A stretch of 64,000 nt of DNA, from contig NZ_JFKD01000001.1 in the NCBI RefSeq assembly GCF_002115725.1, positions 310,001-374,000 of the forward strand, in the 5' to 3' direction. The position numbers and the translations under genes were made by a program. Origin of the DNA: Marivita cryptomonadis. GTDB taxonomy: Bacteria > Pseudomonadota > Alphaproteobacteria > Rhodobacterales > Rhodobacteraceae. Below, in pieces: positions 7,487 to 15,184 of this stretch (the first letter of the stretch is position 1; the number at the start of each line of letters is the position of its first letter). A model generated the notes under the pieces. The model searched no databases and was not told the origin of the DNA. It was given only the letters and a program-made list of their open reading frames with translations.

Positions 7487-9420
7487 TTTGGCCGGTTCTC
7501 CAACCACCTCTTCTTCGCCTCTTCCTGACGTCCAAAGTCCCGCACCATCGCCTCGATCGCCACCTCATCCGACTTGTCTGCATAGCGGAACTCGGAATCC
7601 GCGTAGCGGTTGATCTCCTGGATCACCATCTCGACCGTGATCGGCCGCCGCAGGTCTTCGATCATCGCCGCCTTCTCGTCATAGGGTTTGAACAGGAACA
7701 GATCCGGCTGCTCCATCCATTCGTCCGGCAACTCAAAGTCCATCGCGCGGACCTTCACCGCGTCGGTGATGTTCTTGATCGCCCGCCCCGTAAAGCGCGG
7801 GTCGGCCTCCTGAATGGCCTTGAGGTAGGTGCCCATCTTGGCAATCGTGTCCAGGTCGCCGATCTGCGACGACACCCGGTCGAACACCTCCATCAACCCC
7901 GGCTCCTTGGGCCGGTTGTGGGATTCAAACGACGCCGCCACCGCCTTCTGGATCTGCTGCGCGGCGTACAATTCATGATCCCCCAGCGGGATGTCGTGCT
8001 TGCGCCCCATCAGCAGCGCAAGGATGTCGATGTAATCCTCCCGCGTCTGCGGCCCGTCCACAAGGAACCGCGCCCCCGCCCGCTGCCGCAACGCATCGTC
8101 CACGTTTTCGGGAAAGTTCGAGAACATCCCGAACGTGCAATTCCCCCGCACAACCGTATTGGCCCCGGCAAAGGCCTCCATGAACACCGCCGTGACTTCC
8201 TGCTGGCCCGCGCTGGACTGCCGGTCACCGCGCCTGCCCGCGATCTGGTCGATGTCGTCAATCGTCCCGAACCCGATCACAGACGGGTCGAGCACATTGT
8301 TGATAAACGCCTTCGCGTTCTGGCCGGATTTGCCCTGATAGCTGTCGATATTGTCGATGCCGAAGTTCTGGTAGCGGAACGTGTAGCCCGCGTTCTGGCA
8401 ATACTCATAGATCATCCCCGCCATCATCTGGATCAGTGTCGTCTTCCCCGTCCCCGGCGCGCCATCGCCCATGAAGGTAAAGATGAATCCGCCCAGTTCC
8501 GCAAACGGGTTGAGCCTGCGCTCAAAGTCATAGGCCATGAGCATCTTCGCCAGCCGCATCGCCTGGTACTTGGCGATGTGGTTGCCCACCACCTGATGCG
8601 GCTTCTTGAACTGCATGGTGAGCGTTGTGCTTTTAGCCTTCGTCGCAGGTGTAAAGCCCCGGAGCGTCAGGTCATCCGCCTCCACCCGCCAATTGGCGCT
8701 GGTAAACGCCCCCGTCCGCGCCCCGTTCTGGGCACGCAACGCGATCCGCTCCATGAGTTGCTCGGCAAATGCCAACACCGTCGCCACCATGCGCGGCTCA
8801 TCGCTCGCATGAGTGCTGAGCTTCTGGTCCAACTCCCACAACGCCCCATGCAGGGCAAGCTGCGCATTGTCGGTCAAAACCTCCTGCACCTCCCCCACGT
8901 CGACCGTCACTTCCGACGCTTGCGATGCCAAAAGAAACGCCGTCGCATTGGCAAACACATACCCAACCGCCAGCGCCTCACCTTCCAAGAGCGAAGAAAA
9001 CTCCGCCTTCCGATCCGCCCCCAGTGACCCCTGCAAATTCGCCCGCTTCATCTCGCCCAACGGCGTCGCGTCCGAAAACGCCTCCCCAACCGCGAGCGCA
9101 ATCCCAAGCGCCCGCCGCAGCCCATGCATCACCGACGCCTGCGCGCGCGACACCAGCGGATCATCCCCATCCGCCCCGGCAATCCGGTCAAGCAGATGCA
9201 CCCCCTCGGGCCGCGCCGTAGACCGTGTCACCAGACCCGGTGTCGTCGACCGAAACCGCCGCCGCGTGCCAATCCCCGAAGACCGCTCCACCGCCGCAGG
9301 CTCCGCCCCGGACGCCACCCGTGGCGTATGATCGAACCCCTCCAGCATCGCATTGGCCGCAGCATAATGCTTGCGGACCGCCTCTTCGCGCAGCTCCATC
9401 AGGTCAGATGTCACACTCAT
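7483..9420 (-). CDS. AAA+ ATPase of uncharacterised cluster
   Basis: This 645-residue protein has a mostly helical, low-complexity N-terminal 270 residues, then a AAA+ module. The Walker A is GDGAPGTGKTT at 318-328 and the Walker B is GTIDDID at about 385-391. A sensor/arginine-finger region DDALRQRAGARF lies near 441-452. The last motif resembles the LDPALLRRFD stretch of FtsH/VPS4-type classic AAA proteins. No protease, nuclease or membrane domain is visible, so it is likely a remodelling ATPase or chaperone. AGGAG nine bases before the ATG supports the start. It is the central enzyme of the 4237-11688 cluster; the substrate is unknown. Confidence 0.88.
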   Translation of the reverse strand: MSVTSDLMELREEAVRKHYAAANAMLEGFDHTPRVASGAEPAAVERSSGIGTRRRFRSTTPGLVTRSTARPEGVHLLDRIAGADGDDPLVSRAQASVMHGLRRALGIALAVGEAFSDATPLGEMKRANLQGSLGADRKAEFSSLLEGEALAVGYVFANATAFLLASQASEVTVDVGEVQEVLTDNAQLALHGALWELDQKLSTHASDEPRMVATVLAFAEQLMERIALRAQNGARTGAFTSANWRVEADDLTLRGFTPATKAKSTTLTMQFKKPHQVVGNHIAKYQAMRLAKMLMAYDFERRLNPFAELGGFIFTFMGDGAPGTGKTTLIQMMAGMIYEYCQNAGYTFRYQNFGIDNIDSYQGKSGQNAKAFINNVLDPSVIGFGTIDDIDQIAGRRGDRQSSAGQQEVTAVFMEAFAGANTVVRGNCTFGMFSNFPENVDDALRQRAGARFLVDGPQTREDYIDILALLMGRKHDIPLGDHELYAAQQIQKAVAASFESHNRPKEPGLMEVFDRVSSQIGDLDTIAKMGTYLKAIQEADPRFTGRAIKNITDAVKVRAMDFELPDEWMEQPDLFLFKPYDEKAAMIEDLRRPITVEMVIQEINRYADSEFRYADKSDEVAIEAMVRDFGRQEEAKKRWLENRPK

Positions 9421-9496
9421 ATCACCACGCTCCTATGCTTCATCTTGCCAAATAAACTCCCGCCGGAGGCTCCCGCAGCAAACGCAAGCACGACGG

Positions 9497-10615
9497 TCAA
9501 TAACTCAACACCCGCCCCGCATCGTTCACCACGAACTTGCGGACAGTCGCAAATCCCGGCGGGTTCAATTCCGCCAGCGCCTGAAACGGCCGTTCGGGCA
9601 GGATCACCATCCGCTCGGTCGCTGTTGTCCCAGTTTCGGCCCCACGCCCGGCAAACGGGTCCAAAGCGAATACCTCGCGGTCCACTTTGGAGAACCAACC
9701 CGATTTCTCCTGCCGCACCCGCTCGCTTTCCAGCTCTTCCAAAGTCCAGGCCAAGGCCCAATCTTGCCCCTCGGCCGCACGCGCCTGTTCCAGCACCTCG
9801 CGGATCGGGCCGGACTGCTGGGTAAAGGAATGCGAATACATCGGGCCAATGTGAAACCGCCGCAGCCGTTTGGGGTGCAGGTCGTCAAAGGTCTCGTCAA
9901 ACCCCTGCGCAATGGTCAAAAGTTTTAACCCACCCAAAGACTGCGCCATCAGATGGGCCTGCACTTCGGGCCAGCGCCGGTCATCCTTGGGCAGCGCATC
10001 CCGTCCGCTGTCCTCGACCTCCATCAGGTAGATCGTCGGCAGGTTCACCTGGCTGTCGTAGACCCCCCAATGCAGCAGATACCGCCTGCGCGGCTCGGTC
10101 CCCGACAACCATAGGCATTGCGGATCGTTGCGCGCCCAGAACAGTTTCCCGCGTCCCAGTTCTTCGTAATAAAGCCGCTGGCTCAGGGTGAATTGCAGCC
10201 GCGTCGGGATCGCCTGATCGCCGATGATCTCGGCCACCATCTGGTCCTTCAGTGCATCGACCGAGTGCATGGTTCGCAAATGCTGATCCGCTTGCGCGGC
10301 ATCATTGGCCATGACCAAAAGTTCGGTCACCGTCGGAAACCCGCTGTCCTTTACGTCCATCGTCAAAGACCCGAAAAACTGCCCGGTGTCCCGGCCAACC
10401 AGCAGGTATTTCATCGACAGCGCCCGAAAGGTCAGGTTGAGCGCGGTCACGTAGCGCGTCAGAACCTCAACCTCCTCCTTGGTCAGCCGCTTTTCCACAT
10501 GCAGCATCGCCGCAACCCGGCCAAGATGGGTGAGGATCTTGTCGAACTTCGCAAAATAACGGCGGCTGGCCTGGGTGTCAGGCAGCCCCCGGTGATCATT
10601 GGCCGCGGTGGTCAT
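9497..10615 (-). CDS. Uncharacterised protein of the AAA ATPase cluster
   Basis: This 372-residue soluble protein has no signal peptide, membrane helix or motif I recognise. The N-terminal third is helical (about 20-70). The middle holds short beta-rich stretches such as RRYLLHWGVYDSQVNLPTIY. The C-terminus carries a proline-containing segment ending in VVNDAGRVLSY. Its ATG overlaps the stop of the coiled-coil gene (ATGA, 10612-10615), so they are coupled, and the AAA ATPase gene follows after 76 bases. It may bridge the coiled-coil protein and the ATPase, but nothing in the sequence proves this. Confidence 0.75.
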   Translation of the reverse strand: MTTAANDHRGLPDTQASRRYFAKFDKILTHLGRVAAMLHVEKRLTKEEVEVLTRYVTALNLTFRALSMKYLLVGRDTGQFFGSLTMDVKDSGFPTVTELLVMANDAAQADQHLRTMHSVDALKDQMVAEIIGDQAIPTRLQFTLSQRLYYEELGRGKLFWARNDPQCLWLSGTEPRRRYLLHWGVYDSQVNLPTIYLMEVEDSGRDALPKDDRRWPEVQAHLMAQSLGGLKLLTIAQGFDETFDDLHPKRLRRFHIGPMYSHSFTQQSGPIREVLEQARAAEGQDWALAWTLEELESERVRQEKSGWFSKVDREVFALDPFAGRGAETGTTATERMVILPERPFQALAELNPPGFATVRKFVVNDAGRVLSY

Positions 10616-11688
10616 GCCCCATACAGGTTCTTGTCATGTTTCTCGACAATCGCTTGGAACCGGCGGGCAAAGCGTTCGTCCGCCTTGGCCTTGGCCTCAA
10701 GAACCTCGCGGGCGAACACCATGTGGTCCTCGTGGCTTTCGAGCATGTCCGCCATCTTCTGATTGGTCGCCGCGCCAATCCCAGCCATGGCGGTTTGGGC
10801 CTCTTGGTCGGTCTTCACGCCAATTTCGTTGATGCGGTGCGCAACGTCCTGCTGCTGCGCTGTCTTCAACGACTTGGATAACGCATCATACAGAACAACA
10901 CGCTGCTTGGTGTCGGTCTGCAGCTTGTTGATCAACACCATCTGCGTCGCCGCCTGATTCTGGAGCGAGTCGATCCACGTCTTGCCCTTCTCGATATACC
11001 GTTCGAGCGTCTGGCTTTTGGCCAGCTTGACCTGTTCGTCCTGCACCATCGCATTGTAGGCGGCGTTCAGTTCAGCGAGTTCGGTTTCCAGCTTGGTGCG
11101 GGCTGCGGCGTCTTGTTCAACGCTGATCTTGCCTTCCAAAGCGATGATCTTGGGGTCCATCGCAAGGATGTCAGCCTTCACCGCTTCAAGCTCTCCAACG
11201 GTCGCCTCGCGCTCGTCCAGTGTTTCGGAAAGGTTTACCTCGACCTTGTCTTTCTGCTCGTTCAGCAGGTTCAACTGCCCCTGCAACAGTGTCACGATCA
11301 CGTCGGACTTGGCGATCAAATCCTGCAACTTATCATCGATGGAGGCAGTTTTCATCCGTTCCTGACGCATCGACTCTGATTTGCCTGTCGAGAAGATCCC
11401 GACAAAACTTTCCCAACCGGTTTTTGACCGCATCTCGTCAAAATCCTTGGAAAACGCAGCGGTCACGTCATCCAGACCCATGATGAGCTCTGCAATATTC
11501 GCGTTCATCACATCCGTATGCGCGTGTACGTCATCGAGAGTGGCGTTCTCGATGTCAAAGGTGACATCTGTGCCATCCTTCATCTTGGCGCGTGCGGTTT
11601 CGATCCGTCCGGTCAGTTCCGCGATCTTGGCCTGTGCTTCGGCCACCTGTGCCTGGCTTTCGCGCACTTGAGTGTCGAAATCCGCCAT
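10612..11688 (-). CDS. Long coiled-coil protein, first gene of the AAA ATPase cluster
   Basis: This 358-residue protein is almost entirely alpha-helical, with heptad-like stretches at about residues 5-40 and 110-280 and a charged C-terminus ending HDKNLYGA. It has no membrane helix. The start at 11688 is supported by GGAGG seven bases upstream; a longer frame to 11850 has no ribosome-binding site. The overall look is reminiscent of TelA (toxic anion resistance) proteins, but I cannot align diagnostic residues. As the first gene of a seven-gene minus-strand cluster, it could form a scaffold or filament acted on by the AAA ATPase. Confidence 0.75.
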   Translation of the reverse strand: MADFDTQVRESQAQVAEAQAKIAELTGRIETARAKMKDGTDVTFDIENATLDDVHAHTDVMNANIAELIMGLDDVTAAFSKDFDEMRSKTGWESFVGIFSTGKSESMRQERMKTASIDDKLQDLIAKSDVIVTLLQGQLNLLNEQKDKVEVNLSETLDEREATVGELEAVKADILAMDPKIIALEGKISVEQDAAARTKLETELAELNAAYNAMVQDEQVKLAKSQTLERYIEKGKTWIDSLQNQAATQMVLINKLQTDTKQRVVLYDALSKSLKTAQQQDVAHRINEIGVKTDQEAQTAMAGIGAATNQKMADMLESHEDHMVFAREVLEAKAKADERFARRFQAIVEKHDKNLYGA

Positions 11689-11870
11689 TCCAAATCCTCC
11701 AATCAAACCATCCGGAGCGGCATTAATGGCATCTCGGGGGGGGGCACCGAACCGGGTCTGACAAAACAATCGCAAAAGCCCGGTTGAAAGGGAAGCGAAG
11801 ATCGCGCTTAAAGTTGTGCAAGGCGCGGCGCTTTGTCGAGCCAAGGCCATACGCGAATGGAGAATTTGAA

Positions 11871-12434
11871 ATGAAAAGATTAATGACGCTGGCTGTTGCT
11901 GCCTCCCTGTCCTTGCCGCTCTCGGCGCAGGCAGACGAAATTACTGACACGCTGCAAGCAGCCATTGATGCCTATAACGACGGTGATGTGACCTATGCTT
12001 TGGAAGAACTGGATTTTGCGCGTCAAAAACTGATGGCCTTGCGCACTGAGGCGTTCCAGCAATTCCTGCCCCCGGCACCCGATGGCTGGACCCGCGAGGT
12101 GGAAACTGACATGCAGGCAGGTCTGACAATGATGGGTGGCGGCATGGGGGCCAGCGCGGGATACCGTGCGTCTGATGGATCGCAGTACTATTCGATCACC
12201 ATGATGGCAGACAACGCGATGGTCGCCAGCATGGGTGCCATGGTCGCCAATGCAGCAGCGATGGGCATGAAGGTCGAACGTGTGGGGCGTCAGCGCGTCG
12301 CTATCAATGACGGTCAGGCGATGGCTTTGGTCAACAATCGCATCCTGATCACCATCGAAGGCGGTGACGAAGCGCTTTTGTTAGAGGCAATGCAGGGGAT
12401 AGACTTTGACGGGTTGTCGAATTTCGGCAACTGA
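11871..12434 (+). CDS. Exported periplasmic protein of unknown function
   Basis: This 187-residue protein begins with a clear Sec signal peptide (MKRLMTLAVAASLSLPLSAQA, cleavage before DEITD). The mature part has a helical N-terminal half, then a methionine- and glycine-rich stretch (about 85-135, including MMGGGMGASAGYR) and a short C-terminal domain. The ATG at 11871 with GGAG upstream is preferred over an in-frame start at 11784 because it restores the signal peptide. It is divergent from the coiled-coil gene across 182 bases and ends at a hairpin terminator. I know no named family for it. Confidence 0.72.
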   Translation: MKRLMTLAVAASLSLPLSAQADEITDTLQAAIDAYNDGDVTYALEELDFARQKLMALRTEAFQQFLPPAPDGWTREVETDMQAGLTMMGGGMGASAGYRASDGSQYYSITMMADNAMVASMGAMVANAAAMGMKVERVGRQRVAINDGQAMALVNNRILITIEGGDEALLLEAMQGIDFDGLSNFGN

Positions 12435-12459
12435 CAATTCAATCCCCCGGTAAAAACTG

Positions 12460-12485
12460 AAAGGCGTCCTTCCTGCGACGCCTTT
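12460..12485 (+). terminator. Rho-independent-like hairpin after periplasmic protein gene
   Basis: A perfect 9-bp inverted repeat (AAAGGCGTC at 12460-12468 and GACGCCTTT at 12477-12485, 8-base loop) starts 25 bases after the stop. The stem ends in TTT and is followed by a mixed pyrimidine stretch. Confidence 0.65.
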
Positions 12486-12557
12486 CGTCGTCTTTGGGCT
12501 TGCTGACCTGCGTCTTGTGACGCATCCCTTCCGCAACCCAGTCAAGGAGCATCTTAC

Positions 12558-12899
12558 ATGTCCGATCTGTTCCTGCGCGTTCTGCCCTCGGTCGAGGTCG
12601 AGGAAGACGCGCCACCGGCTGACCGTGTGATTTCAGGGTCGCCCATGTTCCGGACATGGAACCATGAAGAGCATGATGGCCTTTATTGTGGCATCTGGGA
12701 ATCGACGCCCGGCCACTGGCGCATTTCCTATGACGAATGGGAGTTCTGCCATATCCTGTCTGGTCATTCGATCATCACCGGTGCCGAAGGCACGGAATAC
12801 GAATTGAGGGCTGGCGACAGCTTCATCCTGCGTCCGGGCTTTTCCGGGTCGTGGAACGTCATCGAAACCACCCGAAAAGAATACGTGATCCGCACGTAA
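12558..12899 (+). CDS. Small cupin-domain protein (DUF861-like)
   Basis: This 113-residue single-cupin protein has a beta-barrel signature: the first half runs through WRISYDEWEFCHILSGHSIIT (about 54-74), and the second through LRAGDSFILRPGFSGSW. The pattern resembles the cupin_3/DUF861 group, which includes ureidoglycolate-lyase-like and ethanolamine-utilisation cupins. The usual metal-binding histidines are largely missing, so enzymatic activity is uncertain. AAGGAG precedes the ATG. The gene lies 25 bases upstream of the amidinotransferase gene on the same strand, so both are probably expressed together. Confidence 0.75.
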   Translation: MSDLFLRVLPSVEVEEDAPPADRVISGSPMFRTWNHEEHDGLYCGIWESTPGHWRISYDEWEFCHILSGHSIITGAEGTEYELRAGDSFILRPGFSGSWNVIETTRKEYVIRT

Positions 12900-12924
12900 G
12901 ACCCACCAATCAAGGAAGAACCGA

Positions 12925-14046
12925 ATGAATTGGTCACCCGACACAACCCAGGTCAAAAGCTGGAACGAATGGGATACTCTGCGCCACGTGATCGTGGGCA
13001 AAGCCGATGACTGTCATATCCCACCCGAGGAACCGGCGCTGGACGCCAAGGTGCCCGAGGACAGCGACATGCGCGGCCAATGGGGCCGCCGTCCGCAGGA
13101 AACCATCGACCGCGCGAACGAGCTGCTGGATAACTTTGCCGACATGTTGCGCAAGCGCGGTGTGCGGGTCGACCGCCCGACGCCGACGGATTTCAGCCTC
13201 CCGGCAACGACGCCCGATTTCCACACCGACAGCCAGTTCGGCTGTATGCCGCCGCGCGACGTGCTGCTGACCGTGGGACACGAGATCCTTGAGGCGACCA
13301 TGTCCTATCGCTGCCGTTGGTTCGAATACCTCTGCTACCGTCCGCTGATGCAGCAGTACTGGGAAGAGGATGTGAACTTCCGCCACGAAGCGGCGCCCAA
13401 GCCGCGCCTCACGGACGCGGATTATCACGCCGACTACCTGTCCGAGAAGATCGGCATCGAAAAGCGCCTGAAGTGGACCGCCGAAAAGTTCTTTGTCACG
13501 ACCGAGGAAGAGCCTCTATTTGATGCGGCGGATGTTCTGCGCTTTGGCAAAGACCTGATCGTGCAGCACGGGTTCACTACGAATATGAAGGGGATCGAAT
13601 GGCTGCGCCGCCACTTCCCCGACCATCGCGTCCGCGCGGTGAACTTCCCCGGCGATCCGTACCCGATCCATATCGACGCGACCTTCACACCGCTGCGCCC
13701 CGGTCTGATCCTGAACAACCCGAACCGTCGTTTGCCAGACGAACAGCGCGCATATTTCAACAAGAACGATTGGGAAATCGTCGACGCTGCCCAGCCCGCA
13801 CACAACACGCCGCCGCCGCTGTGTTATTCCTCGACATGGCTGTCGATGAACGTGCTGGTGCTTGATCCCAAGACGGTCTGCGTTGAGGCGTCCGAAGTCT
13901 ACCAGATGGAGCAGATGGACAAGCTTGGGATGGAAGTCATTCCGGTCGAGCTGCGAGATGCCTATGCGTTTGGCGGCGGGCTGCACTGCTGTACGGCGGA
14001 TGTCTACCGTGATGGCGACTGTGAGGATTATTTTCCGGTCCAGTAA
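12925..14046 (+). CDS. Glycine amidinotransferase-like enzyme
   Basis: This 373-residue protein is clearly homologous to L-arginine:glycine amidinotransferase (AGAT), which moves the amidino group of arginine to an acceptor amine to give guanidinoacetate and ornithine. The active-site regions align: FDAAD with Asp200, HIDATF with His249, and GGGLHC with the nucleophile Cys355. They correspond to Asp254, His303 and Cys407 of the human enzyme. The true acceptor is unknown; bacterial relatives use glycine, lysine or other amines. The cupin gene lies just upstream. AAGGAAG precedes the ATG. A set of perfect palindromes follows the stop. Confidence 0.88.
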   Translation: MNWSPDTTQVKSWNEWDTLRHVIVGKADDCHIPPEEPALDAKVPEDSDMRGQWGRRPQETIDRANELLDNFADMLRKRGVRVDRPTPTDFSLPATTPDFHTDSQFGCMPPRDVLLTVGHEILEATMSYRCRWFEYLCYRPLMQQYWEEDVNFRHEAAPKPRLTDADYHADYLSEKIGIEKRLKWTAEKFFVTTEEEPLFDAADVLRFGKDLIVQHGFTTNMKGIEWLRRHFPDHRVRAVNFPGDPYPIHIDATFTPLRPGLILNNPNRRLPDEQRAYFNKNDWEIVDAAQPAHNTPPPLCYSSTWLSMNVLVLDPKTVCVEASEVYQMEQMDKLGMEVIPVELRDAYAFGGGLHCCTADVYRDGDCEDYFPVQ

Positions 14047-14055
14047 GGCTAGGTG

Positions 14056-14103
14056 CCAAGTGTTTTCGAAAACACTTGGCCCGACATTTCGAAATGTCCG
14101 GCC
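14056..14103. repeat. Tandem perfect palindromes between convergent genes
   Basis: Positions 14056-14079 form a 24-base perfect palindrome (arm CCAAGTGTTTTC). Positions 14083-14098 form a 16-base perfect palindrome (arm GACATTTC), flanked by GGCC on both sides. They lie between the stops of the amidinotransferase (+) and NTF2-like (-) genes and could serve as a bidirectional terminator, a dispersed repeat or a protein-binding site. Confidence 0.7.
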
Positions 14104-14119
14104 GCCCCGACCCGTACGG

Positions 14120-15112
14120 TCAGCCTACCCGAACCGTACGGTCGAGCAAATCCACACCCTGCTGCGCCCAGAGGTGCAGCAGGTCGATGAAAATCCAGTT
14201 CTCGGCCAGTTTGTCCCCATCGCGGCGGTAAAAGTCGATCACCCGGAATTCGACACGCTTTCCAGTGGCAGGCATCCCCATAAACCCGCCGGTGAATTCG
14301 GCGGTGAAGTTGGGCCAGCCGAAGAACCCACCGAAATGCCCCTCGGCCATACGACAGAGGTGACCGGTTTTTGACCGATTGGTAAAACTTGCGCGGAACG
14401 GGGCGGAATGCTGCTCGGCATAGCGCGGGATTGTGTAGGTTGCTCCGATCCCGGCAGGCCCCCACCAGAGCATATCCTCGTGCCACGTGCGGCGCAGTTC
14501 CTCGACCAAAGGCAGGCCAAGGTTCCAGTCGCCCAGATCGCCCACCATCGCGTTGATGGCATGTAGGGTCGCGTTTCCTTCGGCCTCGGGAGCATCGTGG
14601 TAGTGGAGCCCGTCATGGGTGATCGGCCCCGGCTGTATCAGATGCGCACCGGTTTGCGGGCCGAACGGGTTTTGCCCGGCCTGCATCATCAGTTGGGGCA
14701 GGTCGAAATACATCACCTCTTCGGTGATCTTACCGTCTTCGATCTTGTGAAACGCGCCGAAGCGGAGCATGGCGATCTTGCGGGTCGGGCGGATGCCCCA
14801 GAGTGGTGCATCGAAAAGGCCCATGAGATGCCCCATCGACGCCACCCAGACTGCGCCATCATCGGCCATATGGTTGCGCCCGGCGAAGAACAGGTCGGTG
14901 CGTCGTTGCAGCGCCGTGAGCGCAGTTTTGATCGGCGTCCAGAACTGTGCCGCAACGGCCTCGGGTCCGGTCAACAGACCGACAGGATAGTAGCCCCGCC
15001 AGATCAGATCGGGGTGGCAGAACTGGGCCATCACTTTGGCGCTGTCCTCAGCCCTCGACAAACCGGCGTAGTAATCGCGGACAAGCTGTTTTTCGGATTG
15101 GAAACCGGGCAT
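14120..15112 (-). CDS. Two-domain NTF2/SnoaL-like protein downstream of gmaS
   Basis: This protein of 330 residues carries two NTF2/SnoaL-like domains, approximately 5-140 and 185-325. The C-terminal domain is strikingly similar to the NTF2-like protein at 3651-4178, sharing FMGxxxTGKRV and LAQxGVD-type motifs. I chose the ATG at 15112 because AAAAAGG lies seven bases upstream; an ATG at 15139 lacks such a site. It is the last gene of the mgsABC-gmaS unit, 72 bases after gmaS. A role in handling a methylated-amine product is possible but unproven; the fold can be catalytic or merely binding. Confidence 0.7.
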   Translation of the reverse strand: MPGFQSEKQLVRDYYAGLSRAEDSAKVMAQFCHPDLIWRGYYPVGLLTGPEAVAAQFWTPIKTALTALQRRTDLFFAGRNHMADDGAVWVASMGHLMGLFDAPLWGIRPTRKIAMLRFGAFHKIEDGKITEEVMYFDLPQLMMQAGQNPFGPQTGAHLIQPGPITHDGLHYHDAPEAEGNATLHAINAMVGDLGDWNLGLPLVEELRRTWHEDMLWWGPAGIGATYTIPRYAEQHSAPFRASFTNRSKTGHLCRMAEGHFGGFFGWPNFTAEFTGGFMGMPATGKRVEFRVIDFYRRDGDKLAENWIFIDLLHLWAQQGVDLLDRTVRVG

Positions 15113-15184
15113 GGCAGGCCTTTTTGCAATCGTATGCATTCAGCCGCCACAATGCCCGAATTCACTGTTTCGGCAAGGCCAAAG

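Noticed and set aside
10612-11688. Coiled-coil protein as TelA (tellurite resistance)
   Set aside because: Only general helical resemblance; no aligned TelA-specific residues and no other ter genes in the cluster.
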